From: Acinetobacter parvus DSM 16617 = CIP 108168
GTDB taxonomy: Bacteria > Pseudomonadota > Gammaproteobacteria > Pseudomonadales > Moraxellaceae
Reading direction: 5' to 3'
DNA: 64,000 nt
Assembly: GCF_000368025.1 (NCBI RefSeq)
Contig: NZ_KB849210.1
Span: forward strand, 90,229-154,228
A program made the position numbers and the translations under genes. Shown one piece after another: positions 16,598-24,660 of the stretch (the stretch's first letter is position 1; each line of letters opens with the position of its first letter). The notes below the pieces were generated by a model. The model was not told the origin of the DNA. It made no database searches and was given only the letters and a program-made list of their open reading frames with translations.

Positions 16598-17803
16598 CTA
16601 GATCATATTATTCATATTAATAATTGGCAACATGACCGCAATCACAATCACCAACACAATGGCTGCCATAAACACCAGCATCAACGGTTCCAGCAATGCC
16701 AGCAAGGTAGAGATAAAGGTAGTGACTTCCCGATCCTGCATGGTCGATGCCCGATCCAGCATACGATCCAGTTCACCCGAAGCTTCACCACTCCGAATCA
16801 TTTGTACCATCATGGGTGGGAAATAACCGCAACGCTCCAATTGTGTTGCTAAATTACCCCCTTCTGTTACACGTTCCATCGCCACTTCAATCGCATCACG
16901 AATCACCCAGTTATTGCTCACTTCCGCGCCAATGCGTAACGCTTCAACCAAAGGTACACCTGAACGGGTCAAAATCGACAGCGTACTGGCAAAACGTGCT
17001 GCATTGATACCACGCGAGAGTTTACCAAACAGAGGCAACTTGAGTGTTAAACGGTCAAAGGCATAATGCCCTGCGGTGGTTCTTAGAAACCGTGTAAACA
17101 GAATGATTGCAATCACAGCAAGGATCAGCATTGCAATCCATGTATGGCGAATAAAGGTACTGGCTTTCATCAGCAGAACCGTAATCCACGGTAAGGCTTC
17201 CTTACTTTGCTCAAAGGTTTTGACAATTTCAGGCACGACATAGGTCATCAAGCCCATCACAATCCCAAATGACATCAGCATGAGGATAATTGGATAAATC
17301 ATCGCGCCCTGAATTTTCTTCTGCATGGCAAAGCGGTTTTCAGTGTAGTCTGAAAGCTGGTCTAAAATCAGGTCCAGATGCCCCGAACGCTCACCTGCCG
17401 CAACCGTAGCAATATACAACTCAGGAAAACGACCTGATTGCTGCATGGCCTGAGCCAGTGAATGGCCTTCCAGCACTTTAGAACGCACGGCAATTAACAG
17501 GTTTTGCACATGGGCCTTTTCGCTTTGTTTACTGACCGCACGCAAGGCTTCTTCCAGCGGAATACCTGCCGCAACCAGCACTGAAAGCTGACGGGTCATC
17601 AACGCCAAATCATAGGCACCAAAACCCTTTCTAAACCATGAGCGCTGTTGCTGTTTGTCTTTTTGTTCAACCGCATCGACCGCAATCGGTGTCCATGCTT
17701 TATCTCGTAACTGTTGACGGATTTGGCGCGCGGAATCTCCCTCAAGCACACCTTTATGTTGCTTTCCCGAAGCATCAAGCGCAGTAAATTGATAAGCAGG
17801 CAT
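16598..17803 (-). CDS. gspF: Type II secretion inner membrane protein GspF
   Basis: The protein of 401 residues starts MPAYQFTALDASGKQHKGVL and has two repeated GspF domains: LALMTRQLSVLVAAGIPLEEAL and FASTLSILTRSGVPLVEALRIG. Three membrane segments lie near residues 167-190, 218-238 and 375-397. It is the platform protein that couples the GspE ATPase to pseudopilus assembly. It precedes gspG by 8 bases. Only gspF and gspG are present here, so the other gsp genes must lie elsewhere, as is usual in Acinetobacter. Confidence 0.95.
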   Translation of the reverse strand: MPAYQFTALDASGKQHKGVLEGDSARQIRQQLRDKAWTPIAVDAVEQKDKQQQRSWFRKGFGAYDLALMTRQLSVLVAAGIPLEEALRAVSKQSEKAHVQNLLIAVRSKVLEGHSLAQAMQQSGRFPELYIATVAAGERSGHLDLILDQLSDYTENRFAMQKKIQGAMIYPIILMLMSFGIVMGLMTYVVPEIVKTFEQSKEALPWITVLLMKASTFIRHTWIAMLILAVIAIILFTRFLRTTAGHYAFDRLTLKLPLFGKLSRGINAARFASTLSILTRSGVPLVEALRIGAEVSNNWVIRDAIEVAMERVTEGGNLATQLERCGYFPPMMVQMIRSGEASGELDRMLDRASTMQDREVTTFISTLLALLEPLMLVFMAAIVLVIVIAVMLPIINMNNMI

Positions 17804-17964
17804 GGTTCTGTTCTAATTGTCCCAAAATAGTTGTCGTTACCGTTATATCCGTGTATGAGATGGGGAACCAGTGTTCCGCAAGAAATTCATCGACATAATG
17901 CACAGCACTTTAGCATAATTCAACAACATGCAGTCATGCCATTTTACACCTGATTGAAACCTAT

Positions 17965-20190
17965 ATGCCGAACCAAAATTCTAACGCGATTCTGTACCGT
18001 ATTCGAGTTGCCATTCCTGTCTATATTTATGACACGTTTGACTATACGCTCAGTGCCGAGCAATATGTGCAGGCACAAGTTGGCGCACGCGTTGCGATTT
18101 CGTTTGGACGGCAGAACCTAGTTGGCATCATCACTGAAAAGCTTGATCCAAACGAAGCATTTACAGGTCAATTCAAGCTTAAGGCGATCACAGAATTGCT
18201 CGATAATGAAGCGATTCTAGACCAAAAAGTTTTAACTTTATTGACATGGTCAGCACAATATTACCAATTTCCAATTGGCGAAGTCATACAAAGCGCCTTA
18301 CCCACCTTACTCAGGCAAGGCCGCGCCCTGGACATCCTGTTTCATCAATGGAAAGTCATTCCACATGATGACCCTAATGGCTTATTGAAACGCTCGCAAA
18401 AACAATATGATGCTTACCAGATTCTCAAGCTGCATCCGCATGGCACCACAGAGAATATTTTAAACTTGAGCGGCGTGGAAACCGCCACACTGAAGGCACT
18501 GGAAAAAAAGGGGCTGGTGCAATGTCAGCTTGAACCGCATGATTTCACGCCTATGCCTGTACAGTTGGCACAAATGCCACTCACAGCCAATCCAGACCAA
18601 AAGCAAGCCATTGAACAAATTTTAAAATCGCTGCATCACTATCAGGCGTTTTTACTGGATGGCTTAACAGGCAGTGGTAAAACTGAAGTTTATTTGCAGG
18701 TCATGTATGAGGTGTTAAAACAGGGCAAACAGGTGCTGGTGCTGGTGCCTGAAATTGGCCTGACCCCGCAAACCGTTGCACGTTTTAAGTCTCGCTTTCA
18801 CTGTGATGTGGCTTTGCTGCATTCAGGCCTGAATGACTCAAAGCGCCTACAGGCCTGGCAACATGCCCAGACGGGTAAAGCCTCGATTATCATCGGCACG
18901 CGCTCAGCGATTTACACGCCATTGCCCCGTCTTGGCCTGATTATTCTGGATGAAGAACATGATCTTTCCTATAAGCAACAAGAGGGTTTTCGCTACCATG
19001 CCCGTGATGTGGCACTGTATCGTGGGCACTTGCAACAATGCCCTGTGATTCTGGGTTCAGCCACACCTAGTATTGATAGCTATCATTTGGTTGAATCAGG
19101 TAAATTGCATCTGCTTGAACTGAGCCAGCGTGCTGGCGTTGCGAGCCTACCCAGAATGCATGTGATTGACCTGAAAGTGGCAAAAAAACAGCATGGCATC
19201 AGCCAAATCCTGATTGAGCAAATCAGGCAGACACTAGAACGCAAGGAACAGGTACTGATCTTTCTCAACCGCCGTGGCTATGCGCCTGTGCTGATTTGTG
19301 AAAGCTGTGGCTGGCAAGCCAATTGCCCACATTGCGATGCCCACTTTACTGTGCATTCACAACCCTATCATTATTTGCATTGTCATCATTGTGGCACCAT
19401 TCAGCGTTTGCCTGAACATTGCCCTGAATGTCAGCAACACACGCTGAAAAGTCTGGGTGCAGGGACAGCAAAAGTTGAGGAACACCTGAATGAGCTGTTT
19501 CCGCATCACGATGTGATTCGGGTGGATCGTGACAGCACCAGTCGGGTGGGAAGCTGGCAGAAGATTTATGACCGTATTCAGCAAAACAAACCCACGATTT
19601 TGCTGGGTACGCAAATGCTGGCAAAAGGACATCATTTCCCCCACGTCACCCTAGTTGCCATTCTAGATATTGATGCAGGTTTATTAAGTGTGGATATCCG
19701 TGCGCCAGAGCGTACTGCCCAGTTGATTGTTCAGGTTGCGGGCCGTGCAGGACGCGGGGAACACAAAGGCAATGTCTATCTGCAAAGCCTACGCCCTGAC
19801 CACCCCATGCTGACCACATTGATTGAACATGATTACCGAACCGTTGCAAAGCACATGCTGGCTGAACGCAAAATAGCGTTATTGCCGCCCTATCGTTATG
19901 CTGCACTGGTTCGGGTTGAATCCAAAGATAGAGAATATAGCCAACAATTCCTGTCTGAGATTGCCCAGCAATTCAGAGTGATGGCAACAGACAGTGTTGA
20001 TATTTGGGGGCCTATTCCTGCACCGATGGAACGTAAAGCAGGCCGTTATCGGGCACACATGGTGATTTTGTCTGCTGATCGGGCAAAACTGCATTTTTAT
20101 TTACGTCAATGGTGGCAACAAGTGGTACATTTACCTCGTCAGCATCAACTGAGACTGTCGATTGATGTGGACCCACAGGAGTTTAGTTAG
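17965..20190 (+). CDS. priA: Primosomal replication restart helicase PriA
   Basis: The protein of 741 residues has an N-terminal 3'-end binding domain, the Walker A site DGLTGSGKTEVYLQ near residue 233, and the LDEEHD helicase motif. Two zinc-binding clusters follow: CESCGWQANCPHCDAHF, and CHHCGTIQRLPEHCPEC. It then has AGTAKVEEHLNELFPHHDVIRVDRD and LLGTQMLAKGHHFP. PriA reloads the replisome at stalled or recombined forks. No clear ribosome binding site lies before the ATG. It is divergent from gspF. Confidence 0.97.
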   Translation: MPNQNSNAILYRIRVAIPVYIYDTFDYTLSAEQYVQAQVGARVAISFGRQNLVGIITEKLDPNEAFTGQFKLKAITELLDNEAILDQKVLTLLTWSAQYYQFPIGEVIQSALPTLLRQGRALDILFHQWKVIPHDDPNGLLKRSQKQYDAYQILKLHPHGTTENILNLSGVETATLKALEKKGLVQCQLEPHDFTPMPVQLAQMPLTANPDQKQAIEQILKSLHHYQAFLLDGLTGSGKTEVYLQVMYEVLKQGKQVLVLVPEIGLTPQTVARFKSRFHCDVALLHSGLNDSKRLQAWQHAQTGKASIIIGTRSAIYTPLPRLGLIILDEEHDLSYKQQEGFRYHARDVALYRGHLQQCPVILGSATPSIDSYHLVESGKLHLLELSQRAGVASLPRMHVIDLKVAKKQHGISQILIEQIRQTLERKEQVLIFLNRRGYAPVLICESCGWQANCPHCDAHFTVHSQPYHYLHCHHCGTIQRLPEHCPECQQHTLKSLGAGTAKVEEHLNELFPHHDVIRVDRDSTSRVGSWQKIYDRIQQNKPTILLGTQMLAKGHHFPHVTLVAILDIDAGLLSVDIRAPERTAQLIVQVAGRAGRGEHKGNVYLQSLRPDHPMLTTLIEHDYRTVAKHMLAERKIALLPPYRYAALVRVESKDREYSQQFLSEIAQQFRVMATDSVDIWGPIPAPMERKAGRYRAHMVILSADRAKLHFYLRQWWQQVVHLPRQHQLRLSIDVDPQEFS

Positions 20191-20227
20191 AACTGAATAT
20201 GAGAAACATAAAAATTTGAGGCATTAG

Positions 20228-22045
20228 ATGTCCTTACTGCTACAAATCATTTTATTATTGCTTGCGACCTTAATCTTTGCACCATTGGCAAAACGCTATG
20301 CCTCAACCTCTATTTTGGGTTATCTAATCGTAGGGCTATTGCTGGGTTCTGGTGTTTTTAATCTGATTCATGATGCAGGGCTAATCAGTCAAATGACTGA
20401 CTTGGGCATGATCATGTTGATGTTGTTTCTGGGCTTTGCCTTTAAACCGCAACAACTCTGGGTACAGCGCCATAGTCTGATGATCAATAGTGGATTGCCA
20501 CTGTTACTTAGCATTATTTTCTTGGTCAGTGCCAGTTTTTTCATCCTACAGGATTTTCTAAAAAGTATGATTCTGGGCTTTGCACTTGCCCTGTCATGCA
20601 TCACCCTTGTACAGCAACTGCTTCAAAATAAAATACAAATCAACAGTAAATTGGGGCAGACTGCACTATCCAGCCTACAGTTACACAGCTTGTTTGCAGT
20701 GGTTCTGATTGGCTTGTTTCCCCTACTGGAAGACACCGCATCAACCCAGCATGGAATCGCCTATTTCGCTGCGATTATTGCTACCATTTCAGGCTTGTTT
20801 CTCGCAAGCCGTTATCTGGTTCGTCCTGCCTTTCGCTTTTTGGCACATCGCCATAGTATTGAGCTGATTCCAGTTCTGGGATTATTGATTGTTCTCTCAG
20901 TGGTTTTAATCATAGATATTCTGAATATCCATGTACTGATTGGCGCTTTTCTGGCAGGCATCTTACTGGCAGAGACTGAGTTTAAGGTAGAGGTTGAACG
21001 GATTATTTCCCCTTTTAGAGATGCGGCAATCGGGTTGTTGTTCCTTGCCATAGGACTGGGACTTTCCCTGGCTCCCCTGCTACAGTCACCTTTATTCATT
21101 CTGGGTTGCATTCTTGGATTGTTGCTGATTAAAACCGTTGTGATTGCGGCATGCAGTTATTATCAGCACCGTTCTACCAAGTTCAGCCTTGGACTGTCCA
21201 TCCTGCTGACACAAAGCGGTGAAGTGTCTTTTATTCTGCTAAAAATCGCAGAAACCGAACAGTTACTCAACAAAGAGATTTTGCAACCGACCTTGCTGAT
21301 CATATTTGGCTCGATGCTGCTCACCCCACTGCTGTATTGGCTAATGAATGCCAAAATCTTACCCCTGATACAGAAAAAAACGCCTGCACCTATTCAGGAT
21401 GTGCCACAGCATCCCATTCTGATCGTGGGCTTTGGGCGTTTTGGACAAGTCGTTGCACGCGCCTTACATGCGCAAGGCAGGCAGTTCAGTGTGATGGACA
21501 GCAACCAGCCCGATGCCGACTTTATTGAACAATATGGACACCATTTTCTGGATGCCGATGTCACCCAAGTCGAAAATCTGCGTGCGGCAGGTATTGAATA
21601 TTGCAAGTTGCTGATTGTTGCCATTGATGATGTTGAGGACAGCATGAACCTGGTTCGTCATCTTCGTTTAAATTATCCAGACCTGAGCTTGCTGGTACGT
21701 GCGCGTGACCGTCATCATGCCCATTTACTGCATGATTTGGGCATTCAGCATGTTTGGCGTGAAACCTATTTATCTTCTGTGGATATGGCCCAACAGGCAC
21801 TGATTGAAACTGGATGTTCAACTGCGGATGCACAGGTACAAATCAGCCAGTTCCAGCAGCAGGATCAACAGTTGCTGAATCAGTCGCTCTGGTCTCATGA
21901 TCAGTATGCAACAATGGACCATTATCCCAATGCACTAGCTGAACTTGAGTATTTATTTGAAAACATAAAAATTATTTCTCCAGAATGCTTGCCTGATGAT
22001 CAGGTGACACAAACTGCTGCAAAATCGCCGCATGAAACATCTTGA
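20228..22045 (+). CDS. CPA2-family monovalent cation:proton antiporter with RCK domain
   Basis: The protein of 605 residues has about twelve membrane segments in residues 1-375, including GYLIVGLLLGSGVF and GAFLAGILLAETEF. A TrkA-N/RCK domain follows from about 390: HPILIVGFGRFGQVVARALH and then DADVTQVENLRAAGIEYCKLLIVAIDD. This is the KefB/KefC-like layout of potassium or sodium efflux antiporters. Whether glutathione gates it cannot be told. TTGAGG lies before the ATG. It follows priA by 37 bases. Confidence 0.88.
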   Translation: MSLLLQIILLLLATLIFAPLAKRYASTSILGYLIVGLLLGSGVFNLIHDAGLISQMTDLGMIMLMLFLGFAFKPQQLWVQRHSLMINSGLPLLLSIIFLVSASFFILQDFLKSMILGFALALSCITLVQQLLQNKIQINSKLGQTALSSLQLHSLFAVVLIGLFPLLEDTASTQHGIAYFAAIIATISGLFLASRYLVRPAFRFLAHRHSIELIPVLGLLIVLSVVLIIDILNIHVLIGAFLAGILLAETEFKVEVERIISPFRDAAIGLLFLAIGLGLSLAPLLQSPLFILGCILGLLLIKTVVIAACSYYQHRSTKFSLGLSILLTQSGEVSFILLKIAETEQLLNKEILQPTLLIIFGSMLLTPLLYWLMNAKILPLIQKKTPAPIQDVPQHPILIVGFGRFGQVVARALHAQGRQFSVMDSNQPDADFIEQYGHHFLDADVTQVENLRAAGIEYCKLLIVAIDDVEDSMNLVRHLRLNYPDLSLLVRARDRHHAHLLHDLGIQHVWRETYLSSVDMAQQALIETGCSTADAQVQISQFQQQDQQLLNQSLWSHDQYATMDHYPNALAELEYLFENIKIISPECLPDDQVTQTAAKSPHETS

Positions 22046-22163
22046 GTTTTGGTAAAGCGCCACCATTATTGACTGCATACCGCCATTCACCCACTTGTGA
22101 AGTCTTTCAAACTTGGCAAGTCAAAGCGTTGTTTGTGCGCTGTACGGAATACTGGAGAAAAAG

Positions 22164-23039
22164 ATGTCTGATTTACGCCAACGCTTTTATATTGAAGACT
22201 GCCCTGTTCGCGGTGAGGTGGTTCATTTGGAAGAAACGCTGCAAACCATTCTGGCACAACGTGAATATATGCCTGCGGTGCAAAGCCTGCTGGGTGAAAT
22301 GCTCAGTGCCACCGCCTTACTGGCAAGCACGCTTAAAATCCGTGGCCGTATCAGCCTGCAAATTCAAGCCAATGGCACATTCAAGTGGGCAATGGCGGAA
22401 TGCAACCACTTGGGTGAAGTGCGCGCACTGGCGGATTATGAAGATGACCCAAGATTCGTAGAGGGGTCGGATAGCCGTACTGTACTTGCATCACTGAGCA
22501 GTCCTGTTCTATTTATCAATATCGAACCTGAGCATGGCGAACGCTATCAGGGGATTGTACCACTGGATCAACCGACACTGGCAGGTTGCCTGATGCAGTA
22601 TTATGACCTGTCTGCACAGATTCCAACACATATTGTTCTGGCAACCAACAGTAAACGTTCGGGTGGCTTACTGATTCAGTTGCTTCCGCGCAATAATGAG
22701 GAAGAACAAAAACTGGTGGATGAGGACTTATGGCCACGTCTGACCATGCTGACTGAAACACTAAAACCAGAAGAGCTAACCGACCTACCAGCCAATGAAA
22801 TTCTCTATCGTTTGTATAACGAGGAAGAGGTACGTTTACCTGATGTTGAGCAATTAAAGTTCGGTTGTACCTGTTCAAAGGAACGCTGTGCCAATGCGCT
22901 GATCCAGATTGGGGTGGATGCGGTACACGAAACGCTGGAAGCACAGAATCCAATTCAGATGGATTGCCAGTTCTGTAATGCACGCTATGAATTTACCGCC
23001 GAAGAGGCTTTGGCCTTATTTGGTGAACATTTGAGTTAA
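22164..23039 (+). CDS. hslO: Redox-regulated chaperone Hsp33
   Basis: The 291-residue protein starts MSDLRQRFYIEDCPVRGEVV after a GGAGAAAAAG ribosome binding site; an in-frame upstream codon at 22113 is rejected. It holds the zinc cysteines CTC in LKFGCTCSKERC and CQFC in MDCQFCNARYEF near the C-terminus. Oxidation of these cysteines activates the holdase that protects unfolding proteins during oxidative stress. A strong terminator follows directly. Confidence 0.95.
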   Translation: MSDLRQRFYIEDCPVRGEVVHLEETLQTILAQREYMPAVQSLLGEMLSATALLASTLKIRGRISLQIQANGTFKWAMAECNHLGEVRALADYEDDPRFVEGSDSRTVLASLSSPVLFINIEPEHGERYQGIVPLDQPTLAGCLMQYYDLSAQIPTHIVLATNSKRSGGLLIQLLPRNNEEEQKLVDEDLWPRLTMLTETLKPEELTDLPANEILYRLYNEEEVRLPDVEQLKFGCTCSKERCANALIQIGVDAVHETLEAQNPIQMDCQFCNARYEFTAEEALALFGEHLS

Positions 23040-23053
23040 TTGATTTTTCTCAT

Positions 23054-23081
23054 AAAAAAAGACGGGCTGCCGTCTTTTTTT
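23054..23081. terminator. Bidirectional terminator after hslO
   Basis: The stem GACGG/CCGTC, extended by A and T runs on both sides, can act on both strands. Confidence 0.85.
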
Positions 23082-23294
23082 ATTTTACGTTAAGGTCTAC
23101 TGGATAAGGCATTTATCCAAAACTCTATCTCAGTTAAAGTTATAGCCCAATGGATATCATGATCGGTGTCAGCCAAGCCAAAGTGCTGGCATTTTTTCCA
23201 AAACAACAAAACAAGTCTTATACAATCCAGCCTATTGAAATCTTGGCAATTCGCTTCATAATAAAAGAAACATCTCATTATTATATTTAAGATC

Positions 23295-24260
23295 ATGGCA
23301 AAAAATTATTATGAAGAGCTCGGTGTTTCAAGAGATGCCTCAGCAGACGAAATCAAAAAAGCATATCGTAAACTGGCAAAGAAATATCATCCAGATATTA
23401 GTAAAGAGGCAGATGCTGAAGCCAAAATGCAGGCGATTAATGTCGCCTACGATACCTTGGGTGATGCCACTAAAAAGGCTGAATATGACCAGATGCTGGA
23501 TCATCCGCAGGGTTTTGCTGGCTTTGGTCAGGGTGCTGGCGGATTTGGTCAGGGCACGGGTGGATTCGATGGTTCCCAGTTCTATCGCCAAAGTTCAGAC
23601 GATGGGGGTGCAGACTTTAGTGGCTTTGAGGATTTATTTGGTCGATTTGGCTCAGGTTTTGGTGGTGGGCAGCAGCGTTCGCAACGCCAGCAACGCAGTT
23701 ACAAGGGCGAAGACCAGCATGCCAGCATTCAAGTTGACTTAGATATTGCCTATCACGGTTCAACCCAACAGATTACCTTGCAAATTCCAACTTATAACGT
23801 CTATGGTGAGCCTGAAGTACAGCGGAAAACCTTGCAGGTTAAGATTCCAAAAGGAATGAAAGAAGGTCAGCAAATTCGCTTAAATGGTCAAGGGCAAAGT
23901 GGTATTAATGGCGGTGAAAATGGTGATCTTTATATTGAAATCCAATATAAAGATACCGATCGTATTCGTATTGAAGGGGCTGATGTCTATCAAACTATTG
24001 ATGTAACTCCGTGGGAAGCAGCTCTAGGACAAAGCATTGAAGTCAATACTCCCGCAGGGCAACTCAAAGTCAACTTACCTAAAAATGCCAAAAATGGACA
24101 ACAATTACGTCTCAAAGATAAAGGAATACCAAATAAAACCGCAGGGCATTTATATCTAATTATTAATATTGTTTTACCACCAGCACACAGTGAACAAGAA
24201 CAACAGGCTTATCAACAGTTTGCCGAAGCCTTCTCCACTTTCCGACCTCGTGCCTCATAA
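23295..24260 (+). CDS. cbpA: DnaJ-class co-chaperone CbpA
   Basis: The protein of 321 residues has a J domain at residues 1-65 with HPD at 32-34. A Gly/Phe-rich linker covers about 70-135. A C-terminal substrate-binding region includes VDLDIAYHGSTQQITLQIP and VNTPAGQLKVNLPKNAKNGQQLRLKDKGIP. It lacks the zinc fingers of DnaJ, as expected for CbpA. It stimulates DnaK and, in E. coli, also binds curved DNA. The next gene encodes its modulator CbpM, 11 bases downstream, so they form an operon. Confidence 0.93.
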   Translation: MAKNYYEELGVSRDASADEIKKAYRKLAKKYHPDISKEADAEAKMQAINVAYDTLGDATKKAEYDQMLDHPQGFAGFGQGAGGFGQGTGGFDGSQFYRQSSDDGGADFSGFEDLFGRFGSGFGGGQQRSQRQQRSYKGEDQHASIQVDLDIAYHGSTQQITLQIPTYNVYGEPEVQRKTLQVKIPKGMKEGQQIRLNGQGQSGINGGENGDLYIEIQYKDTDRIRIEGADVYQTIDVTPWEAALGQSIEVNTPAGQLKVNLPKNAKNGQQLRLKDKGIPNKTAGHLYLIINIVLPPAHSEQEQQAYQQFAEAFSTFRPRAS

Positions 24261-24271
24261 GGAGCAAGATC

Positions 24272-24598
24272 ATGACAACTATTCAATACAAAGAAATTCA
24301 ATATGACGGTCACTGCCAAGTTGAAATTATTGATGAACAATTGGCACTTGATCTCGAACACTTTGCAGAAGCATGTGGCCAAAGTACAGATTGGGTTTTA
24401 AAACTGATTGATTATGAAATTTTACAAATCCAAGTCGATCCACAAAGTTATCAGTTTATCGGTGAAGATGTCGCCCGAGCACGTCGAGCCTATCGTTTAC
24501 AACGTGACTTTGATGCCAGCCTATCTGCGGTTGCGGTGATGCTGGACCTGATTGATGAAGTGCAGCAACTCCGCAGGCAATTAAAACATTTTCATTAA
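24272..24598 (+). CDS. cbpM: CbpA modulator CbpM
   Basis: The protein of 108 residues matches CbpM: LDLEHFAEACGQSTDWVLKLIDYEILQ, then VARARRAYRLQRDFDASLSAVAVMLDLIDEVQQLRRQL, a MerR-like helical fold. It binds the J domain of CbpA and inhibits its DnaK co-chaperone activity. AAGGAG lies 9 bases before the ATG. Its position after cbpA confirms the role. Confidence 0.92.
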   Translation: MTTIQYKEIQYDGHCQVEIIDEQLALDLEHFAEACGQSTDWVLKLIDYEILQIQVDPQSYQFIGEDVARARRAYRLQRDFDASLSAVAVMLDLIDEVQQLRRQLKHFH

Positions 24599-24660
24599 TT
24601 GAAAAATAAAAACTGAAATATAAGCCATGATGCTTATATTTCAATCAATTTCAAGTCTGG

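Noticed and set aside
23090..23296. Minus-strand ORF of 68 residues between hslO and cbpA
   Set aside because: It covers the cbpA promoter region, lacks a ribosome binding site, and its sequence is not recognised. The nearby bidirectional terminator is the only point in its favour.
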